64,000 bases of DNA from the NCBI RefSeq assembly GCF_001665625.1, contig NZ_LZSY01000044.1:1-64000 (forward strand), read 5' to 3'. The translations under genes were made by a program, and so were the position numbers. This DNA is from Mycolicibacterium peregrinum (GTDB lineage Bacteria; Actinomycetota; Actinomycetes; Mycobacteriales; Mycobacteriaceae). Below are positions 16,852 through 24,983 of this stretch, one piece after another (position 1 is the first letter of the stretch; each line of letters opens with the position of its first letter). The notes below the pieces were generated by a model, which did no database searches, had not been told where the DNA came from, and saw only the letters and a list, made by a program, of their open reading frames with translations.

Positions 16852-16920
16852 GAGAAGTGCGCCCCCGTCGTTGTCAGGCGGGCTCTATGTTAATGGCGAT
16901 TCTGGTCGGCGTCCCGAAAA

Positions 16921-17253
16921 CTACTTGGGCGGCAGGCTCTTGGCGTAGTCGATACCCCGGGCGACCCACGATTGCAGCTGCCGTCGGGTCTTCACGCCGG
17001 GGCCGGCGATCCGCAGCCAGCCGCGCATCTCCCGGCCACCCATCACCATGGGCTCGACGTGCTCGCGTTGCAGCAGTTTCTCGCCGTCGTCCCGCGCGAC
17101 CCGCACCATCAGGCCGCCTTCCCGGGTCGCGGCCACCGCCATGTTGCCGTTGACCAGGAACGCCAACCCCCCGAACATGCGCTTCTCGTCGAGACCGCCC
17201 TCGGAGGCGGTCAGCTCGCGGATGCGGTTGGCCAGGTCGGGGTCGAAGGCCAT
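16921..17253 (-). CDS. TfoX N-terminal domain protein
   Basis: A 110-residue protein with the TfoX/Sxy N-terminal domain signature: KRMFGGLAFLVNGNMAVAA, then LMVRVARDD and the C-terminal LQSWVARGIDYAKSLPPK. In gamma-proteobacteria TfoX controls competence, but stand-alone actinobacterial copies have no known role. Its ATG follows the stop of the F420-type gene by a single base, so the two form an operon. The length equals that of a single N-terminal domain; the C-terminal TfoX domain is absent. Confidence 0.8.
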   Translation of the reverse strand: MAFDPDLANRIRELTASEGGLDEKRMFGGLAFLVNGNMAVAATREGGLMVRVARDDGEKLLQREHVEPMVMGGREMRGWLRIAGPGVKTRRQLQSWVARGIDYAKSLPPK

Positions 17254-17254
17254 G

Positions 17255-17644
17255 TCAGTCGAGATCGATGCGAACGGTGAGCAGGTCGCTGCCCACGGTG
17301 CGGACCACCGCGCTGTTGAGCGTCGGTAGCTCTTTGAGCCGGGCCACCGGGTCGTCGTCGGGTAGCAGGTGCGCCGTCCCGGTCCGCCAGGTCCCGTTGA
17401 TCCGGACCCGTACCGCAGGATCGGCCTTGATGTTCAGCACGTAATGCGATCGGTCGCCGTGCTCGGACACCATCCAGAAGGACTTCCCGATGACCCGGCC
17501 GCCCACGGCGGTGTGCCGCGGTTGGCCGGTTTTGCGGCCGACGGTCTCGAGCATGGTCAGGGGGAGTTGGCGCCCGACCGGGTTGACGATGCGGCGTTGG
17601 GCGCCGTGGATGACGCGTCGCTTCAGATCACGAAGGTCCACCAT
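17255..17644 (-). CDS. Deazaflavin (F420)-dependent nitroreductase-family protein
   Basis: A 129-residue split-beta-barrel protein of the Ddn/FDOR type, with LETVGRKTGQPRHTAVGGRV (cofactor-phosphate binding), SFWMVSEHG and HYVLNIKADPAVRVRINGTW. Ddn relatives use reduced F420 to reduce quinones or nitro compounds and are common in mycobacteria. Substrate cannot be deduced. ATG 17644 sits six bases after a TAGGGT -10 element. The downstream TfoX-domain gene begins one base after its stop. Confidence 0.8.
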   Translation of the reverse strand: MVDLRDLKRRVIHGAQRRIVNPVGRQLPLTMLETVGRKTGQPRHTAVGGRVIGKSFWMVSEHGDRSHYVLNIKADPAVRVRINGTWRTGTAHLLPDDDPVARLKELPTLNSAVVRTVGSDLLTVRIDLD

Positions 17645-17656
17645 GGCGCAACCCTA
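17645..17656 (-). promoter_or_regulatory. Leaderless-type promoter of the F420-family gene
   Basis: On the minus strand TAGGGT (17656-17651) is followed by six bases and then ATG 17644, the arrangement of a leaderless mycobacterial mRNA. It would drive the two-gene operon with the TfoX-domain gene. Confidence 0.5.
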
Positions 17657-17663
17657 CCGAAGA

Positions 17664-19103
17664 TCAGTCGGAATCCTTCGACTCGGCGGACTCGAGGTCG
17701 GCGTGGAACTTGGCCTCGCGGGCCAGATGTCCTGGGCGACGCCGCAACACCATCCAGGCGATACCCAGAACCAGGAACCACGCGGGTGTCACCAGTTCGG
17801 CCTGCAGGGTGTCTTCCCTCTGAGTGAACGCCCACAGCAGGAACGCGAAGAAGGCCAAGACGACGTAACACATCACGACGCCGCCGGGCATCTTGAACTT
17901 CGATGCCTCGTGCAGTTCCGGCCGACGCTTCCGGTAGACGAGGTAGCTCACCAGGATGATCGTCCAAACGAAGATGAAGCACAGCGACGAGATCGTCGTG
18001 ACCAACGTGAACGCGGCGACGATCGAGTCGCCGGCGGCCACCATCACCACACCCGACAGCAGGAACACGCCGGACAGGAACAACGCATTGGCGGGCACGC
18101 GTCGCGAGGTCAGCCGACCGAACAGTCCGGGTGCGTCACCTTCGGCGGCCAGGCCGTAGACCATTCGGGACGTCGAGTAGATACCGGAGTTGGCCGACGA
18201 CGTCGCCGAGGTGAGCACCACGAAGTTGACCACCGACGCCGCGATCCCCAGGCCCGCGAGGCTGAACATGGCGACGAAAGGGCTGAGCTTGGGATCGATC
18301 TCGCGCCACGGCGTGACCGCGATGATGATGGTCAGCGCGGCGACGTAGAAGAGCATGACGCGCACCGGGATCGAGTTGATCGCCTTGGGCAGGTTGCGCT
18401 CGGGGTCCTTGGCCTCGGCGGCGGTGGTGCCCACCAGTTCGATCCCGACGAAAGCGAAGGTCGCGATCTGGAATCCGGCCACGAATCCCATTGGGCCGGT
18501 GGGGAAGAAGCCGCCGTCGTTCCACAGATTCGCGAAGGACGCCTGGGCGCCGGTGGGGGCGGTGAAGCTGGTGAAGATCATGACCAGGCCGATCACGATC
18601 AACGTCACGATCGCGATGATCTTGATCAAGGCGAACCAGAACTCGGTCTCACCGAACGCCCGCACGGTCGGAAGGTTCAGTCCGATGAGCACCACGACCG
18701 TGGCGAGCGCTGGTATCCACAGCGGCAGGTCCGGCCACCAGAAGGCCACGTAGCCGGCGATCACCACCACGTCGGCCACGCCCGTGACGATCCAGCAGAA
18801 CCAGTAGGTCCAGCCGGTGAAGAACCCCGCCCACGGGCCGAGCAGGTCCGCGGCGAAATCGGCGAACGACTTGTAATGCAGGTTGGACAGCAGCAGTTCG
18901 CCCATGGCCCGCATGACGAAGAACAGCATGAAGCCGATGATCATGTAGACGAAGAGCACCGACGGGCCGGCCAGCGAGATGGTTTTTCCGGAGCCCATGA
19001 ACAGGCCCGTTCCGATCGCGCCGCCGATGGCGATCAGCTGGATGTGCCGGTTCGACAGCTGACGGGAAAGGTGCCGTTCGTCCGTGGATGTATCTGACGT
19101 CAC
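17664..19103 (-). CDS. cycA: CycA-type amino acid permease
   Basis: A 479-residue APC-superfamily permease with twelve predicted membrane helices. The first helix has the family signature IQLIAIGGAIGTGLFMGSG (residues 21-39); other conserved parts are AMGELLLSN, YKSFADFA, and GFVAGFQIATFAFVGIELVGTTAAEAKDP. It most resembles CycA, the D-serine/D-alanine/glycine transporter, which in mycobacteria also takes up D-cycloserine. The start is GTG 19103. It lies alone between two unrelated same-strand genes. Exact specificity is inferred from family resemblance. Confidence 0.8.
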   Translation of the reverse strand: MTSDTSTDERHLSRQLSNRHIQLIAIGGAIGTGLFMGSGKTISLAGPSVLFVYMIIGFMLFFVMRAMGELLLSNLHYKSFADFAADLLGPWAGFFTGWTYWFCWIVTGVADVVVIAGYVAFWWPDLPLWIPALATVVVLIGLNLPTVRAFGETEFWFALIKIIAIVTLIVIGLVMIFTSFTAPTGAQASFANLWNDGGFFPTGPMGFVAGFQIATFAFVGIELVGTTAAEAKDPERNLPKAINSIPVRVMLFYVAALTIIIAVTPWREIDPKLSPFVAMFSLAGLGIAASVVNFVVLTSATSSANSGIYSTSRMVYGLAAEGDAPGLFGRLTSRRVPANALFLSGVFLLSGVVMVAAGDSIVAAFTLVTTISSLCFIFVWTIILVSYLVYRKRRPELHEASKFKMPGGVVMCYVVLAFFAFLLWAFTQREDTLQAELVTPAWFLVLGIAWMVLRRRPGHLAREAKFHADLESAESKDSD

Positions 19104-19164
19104 ACCGTGAAGGATTGCAGGCGAGGAGATGACGGCTGCAGCCAGCCCGGCATTTCCTCGGCGG

Positions 19165-19956
19165 CTAGCCCAGTATCGGGAACCGGCGCTGTGAGGCGAG
19201 CCGGTTCAGTGCCGTCTGCATGACTTCCCGGATGTGCGTGTCGACGGCGTCGACATCAGGGTCGGCGCCGAACCGGGCTGTGATGTCGATCGGGGGCAGG
19301 ACCTCGGTGACGATCTTGGTCGGCAGGGGCAGGTTGGGTGGCACGAGGACGCTGAGGCCGAACGGAAGCCCGATGCTCACGGGCAGGATGTCCAGGCGGA
19401 TGCGGGGCAGCCCGAGGCGCTTGGCCAGCCAGTTGCCCCGGGTCAGGAACAGCTGGCTTTCCTGGGCGCCGATCGAGACGGTCGGCACGATCGGGACACC
19501 GGCGGCGAGCGCGGTGCGGACGTATCCGGTTCGCCCGTTGAAGTCGATGGTGTTCGACTCGGCGGTGGGCCGGTAGGCGTCGTAGTCGCCGCCGGGAAAC
19601 ACCAGCACCACCGCGCGGGACTGCAGGGCAGCCGCCGCGTTCTCCCGGCTGGCGTGGATCACCCCGAGCCGCCGGAACAGATCCCCGGTCGGACCGAGCA
19701 GTACGCCGTAATGGGCGAGCGTGTACAGCGGACGGTCGTATCCGAAGTGGCGGTAGAACTCCGGCGCGAAGACCAGGACGTCGGGCGTCAGCATGCCGCC
19801 GGAGTGATTCGCGACCACGAGCGCACCGCCGTGTCCCGGGATGTTCTCCAGACCGCGGACCTCGGAGCGGAACCACCACTTCGCGATCGGGTCCGCCAAC
19901 GACCTCATCTGTCGGGTGACGGCGGGATCCCACTGGTCGAGCTCGCTTTCGTCCAT
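19165..19956 (-). CDS. Lysophospholipid acyltransferase (PlsC-like) family protein
   Basis: A 263-residue acyltransferase of the PlsC/LPLAT family. It has LVVANHSGGMLTPD as the NH(X4)D-like motif with unusual spacing (residues 47-60), LFRRLGVIHASRENA, then VLVFPGGDYDAYRP in place of the usual FPEGTR, and PIVPTVSIGA. This motif pattern is typical of the mycobacterial diacylglycerol/wax-associated PlsC-like branch. It probably moves an acyl group onto a glycerolipid at the membrane, with acceptor unknown. ATG 19956 lacks a clear Shine-Dalgarno. The Lon terminator lies between this gene and lon, so it is likely expressed independently. Confidence 0.8.
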   Translation of the reverse strand: MDESELDQWDPAVTRQMRSLADPIAKWWFRSEVRGLENIPGHGGALVVANHSGGMLTPDVLVFAPEFYRHFGYDRPLYTLAHYGVLLGPTGDLFRRLGVIHASRENAAAALQSRAVVLVFPGGDYDAYRPTAESNTIDFNGRTGYVRTALAAGVPIVPTVSIGAQESQLFLTRGNWLAKRLGLPRIRLDILPVSIGLPFGLSVLVPPNLPLPTKIVTEVLPPIDITARFGADPDVDAVDTHIREVMQTALNRLASQRRFPILG

Positions 19957-19991
19957 CGCCGCCAGATTGACCCAAATACCGAATAAATAAA

Positions 19992-20030
19992 CCGTCCGCC
20001 GTTGCGACTTTCGGTCACAACGGCGGACGG
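19992..20030 (-). terminator. Strong intrinsic terminator of lon
   Basis: CCGTCCGCCGTT (19992-20003) pairs perfectly with AACGGCGGACGG (20019-20030), a 12-bp stem with a 15-base loop. On the minus strand it is followed by TTTATTTATT, a good U-rich tail, and it lies 28 bases beyond the lon stop. The plus-strand side also has CGGTTTT, so it could act in both directions. Confidence 0.85.
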
Positions 20031-20058
20031 CGGTTTTGACGGGAAGCCGTCGGCTGCT

Positions 20059-22383
20059 TTACGCGGCGGCCGACGTCGACTCGCGGACGGGTTCCAGCGC
20101 CAGGGCGATGATGTCGGCCACGTCGGTCATCGGCTTGACTTCCAAAGCCTCCAGCACCTCGGCCGGAACCTCATCCAGATCGGGCTCGTTGCGCGCCGGG
20201 ATGAACACGGTCTTCAACCCGGCCCGCTGCGCCGCCAGCAGCTTCTGCTTGACGCCGCCGATGGGCAGCACCCGGCCGTTCAGCGTGACCTCACCGGTCA
20301 TGCCGACATCGCCGCGCACCTGCCGCCCGGTGGCCATCGACACCAGCGCGGTCACCATGGTGACGCCGGCCGACGGCCCGTCCTTGGGCACCGCGCCCGC
20401 GGGCACGTGAACGTGGATCTGGCGGTCCAGTGCCTTGGGATCGACGCCCAGCTGTTCGGCGTGGGCCCGCACGTAGGACAGCGCGATCTGCGCCGACTCC
20501 TTCATGACGTCGCCCAGCTGACCGGTCAGTTTCAACCCGGACTCGCCCTCGTTCGAGTTGGCCTCGATGTAGAGCACGTCGCCGCCCAGGCCGGTGACGG
20601 CCAGACCGGTCGCCACACCCGGCACCGCGGTGCGTTCGGTGGATTCCGGCGTGAACCGCGGACGGCCCAGGTACTCAACCAGATTCGGCTCATCAATCGT
20701 GATGGGGGATTCTGTCGAGTCCAACTTCGTGGTCACCTTGCGCAGCGCCTTGGCCAGCAACCGCTCGAACTGCCGGACGCCCGGCTCGCGGGTGTAGTCC
20801 GCGGCGATCTTGCGTAGTGCCGCGTCCGTCACCGTCACCTCGGCGTCGGTCAGCGCCGCGCGCTCGGCCTGCCGGGGGAGCAGGTAGTTACGCGCGATGG
20901 CGACCTTGTCGTCCTCGGTGTAGCCGTCGAGCTGGATCAGCTCCATGCGGTCCAGCAGCGCGGACGGGATGTTCTCGATGACGTTGGCCGTCGCCAGGAA
21001 CACCACGTCGGACAGATCCAGATCCAGCTCCAGGTAGTGGTCGCGGAACGTGTGGTTCTGCGCCGGGTCGAGCACCTCCAGCAGCGCGGCCGACGGATCG
21101 CCTCGGTAGTCGGAGCCCACCTTGTCGATCTCGTCGAGCAGCACAACAGGGTTCATCGAGCCCGCTTCGCCGATAGCCCGAACGACGCGGCCGGGTAGCG
21201 CCCCGACGTAGGTGCGCCGGTGGCCACGGATCTCGGCCTCGTCACGGACGCCGCCCAGGGCGACGCGCACGAACTTGCGACCCAGCGCGCGGGCCACGGA
21301 CTCTCCCAGCGAGGTCTTGCCGACCCCGGGCGGACCGGCCAGCACCATCACGGCACCCGAACCACGTCCGCCGACGACGGCCATGCCGCGCTGGGCCCGA
21401 CGGGCCCGGACGGCCAGGTATTCGACGATGCGGTCTTTGACGTCGTCCAGTCCGTGGTGGTCGGCGTCCAGGATCTCGCGGGCACCCTTGAGGTCGGTCG
21501 AATCCTCGGTGCGCTCGTTCCATGGCAGATCCAGCACAGTGTCCAGCCAGGTTCGGATCCAGCCGCCCTCGGGGCTCTGGTCGCTGGAGCGTTCCAGCTT
21601 GCCGACCTCGCGCAGCGCCGCCTCCCGCACCTTTTCCGGAAGGTCGGCGGCCTCGACGCGGGCCCGATAGTCGTCTGAGCCCTCGGGTTCGCCTTCGCCC
21701 AGCTCCTTACGGATGGCCGCCAGCTGCTGGCGCAGCAGGAATTCCTTCTGCTGCTTGTCCATCCCGGACCGGACGTCCTCGGCGATCTTGTCGTTGACCT
21801 CGACCTCGGCCAGGTGCTCGCCGGTCCAGTCGATGAGCACACGCAGCCGCTCGGCCGCGTCCTCGGTCTCCAGGAGCTGACGCTTCTGCACATCGGTCAG
21901 GTACGAGGCGTAGCCGGCCGTGTCGGCCAGGGCCGACGGGTCGGTGATCTTGTTGACCACGTCGACGATCTGCCAGGCCTCGCGCCGCTGCAGCATGGCC
22001 AGCAGCAGCTTCTTGTACTCGGCGGCCAGCGCCTTGGTGTCGTCGGTCACCGATTCGGGTTCGGCGGCTTCTTCCACCTCGACCCACAGGGCCGCGCCCG
22101 GCCCGGTGGTTCCGGAGCCGATGTGTGCCCGGCGTTCACCGCGCACGACGGCGGCTTCTGCCCCGCCGGGCATGCGCCCGACCTGCACGATCGACGCGAT
22201 CACCCCGTGTGTGGGGTAGCGGTCGTCCAGGCGGGGCGCGATCAGCAGCTTGCCCGATTCGCTGGCCTGAGCGGCGTCGACGGCCGCGCGGGCGGCGTCG
22301 TCGAGTTCGACGGGCACCACCATTCCGGGCAGCACGATCGGCTCACTCAAGAACAGGACGGGCACTGCGATTTGTTCAGGCAT
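20059..22383 (-). CDS. lon: ATP-dependent protease Lon
   Basis: A 774-residue LonA protease degrading misfolded and regulatory proteins in the cytoplasm. Domains in order: N-terminal substrate-binding LON domain (about 1-200), AAA+ module with Walker A GPPGVGKTSLGES and Walker B VVLLDEIDKVG, and a C-terminal Ser-Lys protease domain with PKDGPSAGVTM (catalytic Ser) and GGVKQKLLAAQRAG (catalytic Lys). ATG 22383 (MPEQIAVPV) follows GGAGG by five bases; an in-frame TTG at 22395 is less likely. Lon is present in fast-growing mycobacteria and, as I recall, absent from M. tuberculosis. A SigH/SigE-like promoter precedes it and a strong terminator follows it. Confidence 0.96.
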   Translation of the reverse strand: MPEQIAVPVLFLSEPIVLPGMVVPVELDDAARAAVDAAQASESGKLLIAPRLDDRYPTHGVIASIVQVGRMPGGAEAAVVRGERRAHIGSGTTGPGAALWVEVEEAAEPESVTDDTKALAAEYKKLLLAMLQRREAWQIVDVVNKITDPSALADTAGYASYLTDVQKRQLLETEDAAERLRVLIDWTGEHLAEVEVNDKIAEDVRSGMDKQQKEFLLRQQLAAIRKELGEGEPEGSDDYRARVEAADLPEKVREAALREVGKLERSSDQSPEGGWIRTWLDTVLDLPWNERTEDSTDLKGAREILDADHHGLDDVKDRIVEYLAVRARRAQRGMAVVGGRGSGAVMVLAGPPGVGKTSLGESVARALGRKFVRVALGGVRDEAEIRGHRRTYVGALPGRVVRAIGEAGSMNPVVLLDEIDKVGSDYRGDPSAALLEVLDPAQNHTFRDHYLELDLDLSDVVFLATANVIENIPSALLDRMELIQLDGYTEDDKVAIARNYLLPRQAERAALTDAEVTVTDAALRKIAADYTREPGVRQFERLLAKALRKVTTKLDSTESPITIDEPNLVEYLGRPRFTPESTERTAVPGVATGLAVTGLGGDVLYIEANSNEGESGLKLTGQLGDVMKESAQIALSYVRAHAEQLGVDPKALDRQIHVHVPAGAVPKDGPSAGVTMVTALVSMATGRQVRGDVGMTGEVTLNGRVLPIGGVKQKLLAAQRAGLKTVFIPARNEPDLDEVPAEVLEALEVKPMTDVADIIALALEPVRESTSAAA

Positions 22384-22414
22384 CAATACCTCCAAAGTTC
22401 AGTCTGATGCGCTC

Positions 22415-22441
22415 AACCTTGGTGGGGCCAGGTTTGTTCCC
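22415..22441 (-). promoter_or_regulatory. SigH/SigE-like stress promoter of lon
   Basis: On the minus strand GGGAAC (22441-22436) is separated by 17 bases from GGTT (22418-22415), matching the GGAAC...GTT pattern of the mycobacterial extracytoplasmic/heat-oxidative sigma factors. The predicted start is about 25 bases before the lon ATG, leaving room for the GGAGG ribosome site. No HspR inverted repeat was seen. Confidence 0.55.
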
Positions 22442-22482
22442 TGCGCGTCCGGGTGTCCGAGTTCGCCGTGAGTGAACGGAAG

Positions 22483-23742
22483 CTAAGCGGCGCGTTTGTT
22501 GATCACGACGTGGATCTCGCGGGTGAGTATCCGCAGGCCGCCGGCCAGTGGCGGCGCGGTGGATCGGTAGGTGGCGCCGGTGGGGGTGATGTGGTCGGTG
22601 GTGTGGCGGCCGAACTCGTCGACTCCGGCCACGACCTGCCACCCGGGTGCTTCTTTGGCGTAGTTGCAGTGTTCGCAGAGCCCTTGGCCATTGGCCGCGG
22701 AGGTCGGCCCGTGGTTGTGGTGGGGGTCGATGTGGCGGATCCGGGCATCGCAGTACGGGGTGCGGCAGGTTTGATCGCGGAGCGTGATGAACCGGGCGAG
22801 GCCTTTCGGGAAGCGTCGCGATCGGGACTCCATGGCGACGAGGGCGCCGGTGTCGGGGGCTGCATAGAGCCGTCGCAGGGTGGCCCAGGAGTCGTCATGG
22901 GCGAGTGCGTTGCCGATCATGTGTCGGGCTGTTGCGGCGGGGATGGGTCCGTGACCCTGCAGGTATGCGGGTTGGGTGCCGCCGGCGAACAGGGTGTCGT
23001 CGGAGAGCACGAGGTCGACCGCGACCGGGACCGGTGTGGTGACGTCGCGGCCGGTGACGCGGGCTACCAGGGTGTCGGCCATGGCTTGGCCGCGGTTGCG
23101 GCCGTCGGCACAGCGGTCGGCTGCATCGGTGAGGGCGGAGCGCACGGATGCCGCGTCGGTGGCGGGCAGCAGCGCGGTGACAAAGGCCATGGCGTCGGGA
23201 GCGGGGCGGAAGGTGACATTGCGGTCTTCGGGTGCGCGGGCGGCGCGGTTGATGACGGCTATCGGGTCGAGTTGGTAGGCAATGGTTTTGGCGTCGTTGC
23301 GGATGCGGGTGTCGCCGAGGCCGATCAGGCTGGTGTGGTCGGCGCAGAGTTGATGGTCGAGGCGGTTCCGGTCGGCGGGGGACAGGCAGGCAGCTTCGCG
23401 GACGATCAGCCGGGCGCGGGCTTCGGTGAGTACCCCGCATTCCAGGGCAGCGAGGGTGTGGGGCAGGTCGTGGACGAGGATGCGGGCCGCGGAGAGGTGT
23501 TGGCGGCCGTTGGCCGGTGAATCCATGCGGGCCAGTCCGATCTCTGAACCCAGCCCGCGGCCACGTCGTGTGACAGGGACCCTGGTGGCGGCTTCGGCGG
23601 CGTGTCGGGCGGACTCCAGGGCGACGGTGGCGCGGGCTTGTCCGGCTGCGGCGGCGCATTTGAGGCGTTCGAGTTCGGCGATTCGGTCCTGCAGCGCCGC
23701 CTCGTCGGCGGTGGGATCAACCTTCGCGATCGATTCGAACAT
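22483..23742 (-). CDS. DUF222/13E12-repeat HNH endonuclease family protein
   Basis: A 419-residue protein of the mycobacterial 13E12 (DUF222) family. The N-terminal two thirds form the DUF222 helical region (coiled-coil-like residues 10-50, then GVLTEARARLIVREAACL and DTLVARVTGRD). The C-terminus is an HNH nuclease domain with CRTPYCDARIRHIDPHHNHG and CEHCNYAKEAPGW, containing the Cys pairs and His residues for zinc and catalysis. Members are often associated with mobile repeats (REP13E12), but no flanking repeat or attachment duplication was found here. ATG 23742 was chosen; the longer frame to 24717 is a shadow of the oxidoreductase. Biological role unresolved. Confidence 0.85.
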   Translation of the reverse strand: MFESIAKVDPTADEAALQDRIAELERLKCAAAAGQARATVALESARHAAEAATRVPVTRRGRGLGSEIGLARMDSPANGRQHLSAARILVHDLPHTLAALECGVLTEARARLIVREAACLSPADRNRLDHQLCADHTSLIGLGDTRIRNDAKTIAYQLDPIAVINRAARAPEDRNVTFRPAPDAMAFVTALLPATDAASVRSALTDAADRCADGRNRGQAMADTLVARVTGRDVTTPVPVAVDLVLSDDTLFAGGTQPAYLQGHGPIPAATARHMIGNALAHDDSWATLRRLYAAPDTGALVAMESRSRRFPKGLARFITLRDQTCRTPYCDARIRHIDPHHNHGPTSAANGQGLCEHCNYAKEAPGWQVVAGVDEFGRHTTDHITPTGATYRSTAPPLAGGLRILTREIHVVINKRAA

Positions 23743-23820
23743 GTGTGCGATATTACGCCCGGGGTCGGACAGATGCGGGCAGTCCGGAATGTTTTCGGCT
23801 GCCGATTCGTCGTACGCCGT

Positions 23821-24747
23821 ATGAGCAAGGCAGTTCAGTTCGATGAATACGGCGGGATCGACGTCCTGCAGGTCCGTGATGTGCCGCGGCCCGTGCCGGC
23901 TGCCGGCGAGGTGCTCGTGAAGGTCCGCGCCGCCGGGATCAATCCCGGTGAGGCCATGATCCGTCGTGGTGCGCTGCACGACCGGTTTCCGGCCACTTTT
24001 CCCTCGGGGCAGGGCAGCGACCTCGCGGGTGTGGTGGCGGAGCTCGGGCCGGAGGTGACCGGGTTCGAGGTCGGGGACGAGGTTCTCGGGTTCACCGACG
24101 CGCGCGCCAGCCACGCCGAATACGTGGCCGTGCCCGTCACCCAATTGGCTCCCAAGCCGCCCGCCCTGCCGTGGGAGGTAGCCGGATCGCTGTATGTCGT
24201 GGGGGCCACGGCCTACGCCGCGGTACGCGCCGTGCGACTGCAGCCCGGGGACACGGTGGCGATCGCGGGTGCCGCCGGCGGTGTCGGCACCATCGCGGTG
24301 CAGCTCGCCAAGCGCGCCGGCGCCACAGTGCTCGGCATCGCCGGGTCCGCGAACGATGACTGGCTGCGGGCGCACAGCGCCATCCCGGTCAACTACGGCG
24401 ACGCTCTGGCCGCCCGGATCCGCGCCGCGTCCCCGTCGGGGCGCGTCGACGCTTTCCTCGATTTCTTCGGCGGCGGATACGTGAAGCTGGCCGTCGACGA
24501 GCTGGGTGTGACTCCCGAACGCGTCGACACCATCATTGATTTCCCGGCCATCGAGGAGTTCGGTGTCCAGAGTGCCGGAAATGCCGAGGGCGCTGACATC
24601 GCGATCATCGCGGAGTTGGCGAATCTCGCAGCCGACGGGGAACTCGACGTGCCGATTGCCGGAGTGTTCGCCCTCGACGATGTCCGGGCTGCGTACACCG
24701 AGCTGGAAAAGCGCCATACCAGAGGGAAATTGGTGCTGCAGCCGTGA
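23821..24747 (+). CDS. Zinc-less quinone oxidoreductase-like NADPH dehydrogenase
   Basis: A 308-residue MDR-superfamily oxidoreductase of the quinone reductase type. It has VRAAGINPGEAMIRRG, GSDLAGVVAELGPEVTGFEVGD, and the cofactor motif AIAGAAGGVGTIAVQLAKRAGA (a variant of AxxGxVG). The zinc-ligand cysteines of true alcohol dehydrogenases are missing. It should reduce quinones or alpha,beta-unsaturated carbonyls with NADPH; substrate unknown. ATG 23821 (MSKAVQFDEYG) is the family-typical start. It is divergent from the HNH gene and followed after 33 bases by a small membrane protein. Confidence 0.85.
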   Translation: MSKAVQFDEYGGIDVLQVRDVPRPVPAAGEVLVKVRAAGINPGEAMIRRGALHDRFPATFPSGQGSDLAGVVAELGPEVTGFEVGDEVLGFTDARASHAEYVAVPVTQLAPKPPALPWEVAGSLYVVGATAYAAVRAVRLQPGDTVAIAGAAGGVGTIAVQLAKRAGATVLGIAGSANDDWLRAHSAIPVNYGDALAARIRAASPSGRVDAFLDFFGGGYVKLAVDELGVTPERVDTIIDFPAIEEFGVQSAGNAEGADIAIIAELANLAADGELDVPIAGVFALDDVRAAYTELEKRHTRGKLVLQP

Positions 24748-24780
24748 CCGATGGTGCCTGCGCGACGTAGCATCCCAATC

Positions 24781-24981
24781 ATGAACAGGGGATATGTCGT
24801 GGCGTTCGCGGTCGGTGTGCTCGTGGCGCTGTTCGGGCTCATCTGGGCGCTACAGGGATTCGGGGTGCTGCAGGGCAGCCCGATGAGCAACACCGTCACC
24901 TGGTCGGTCATCGGTCCGATCACCGCGGTGATCGGCATCGTGATCGCGGCTTTCAGCTGGCGCAAGCTCTCGTCGAAATAG
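24781..24981 (+). CDS. Small two-helix membrane protein
   Basis: A 66-residue protein with two hydrophobic helices (about residues 4-24 and 38-58), the second ending in a basic WRKLSSK tail. The first helix ends WALQGFGVLQGSPM, a motif I recall from many small actinobacterial membrane proteins without known role. ATG 24781 follows the -10 element TAGCAT by seven bases, pointing to a leaderless transcript of its own. It ends two bases before the convergent molybdoenzyme gene. Confidence 0.65.
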   Translation: MNRGYVVAFAVGVLVALFGLIWALQGFGVLQGSPMSNTVTWSVIGPITAVIGIVIAAFSWRKLSSK

Positions 24982-24983
24982 CG

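Noticed and set aside
17490..19097. 535-codon plus-strand frame over the CycA permease
   Set aside because: Antisense to a clear twelve-helix permease; translation is rich in Arg, Glu, His, Asp, typical of shadows of membrane genes.
22453..23520. 355-codon plus-strand frame over the DUF222 HNH gene
   Set aside because: Gly/Val-rich antisense shadow; the minus strand carries the HNH motif and family start.
22483..23742. REP13E12-type mobile element around the DUF222 gene
   Set aside because: No flanking direct repeats, integrase or tRNA attachment site could be seen; only the family resemblance remains.
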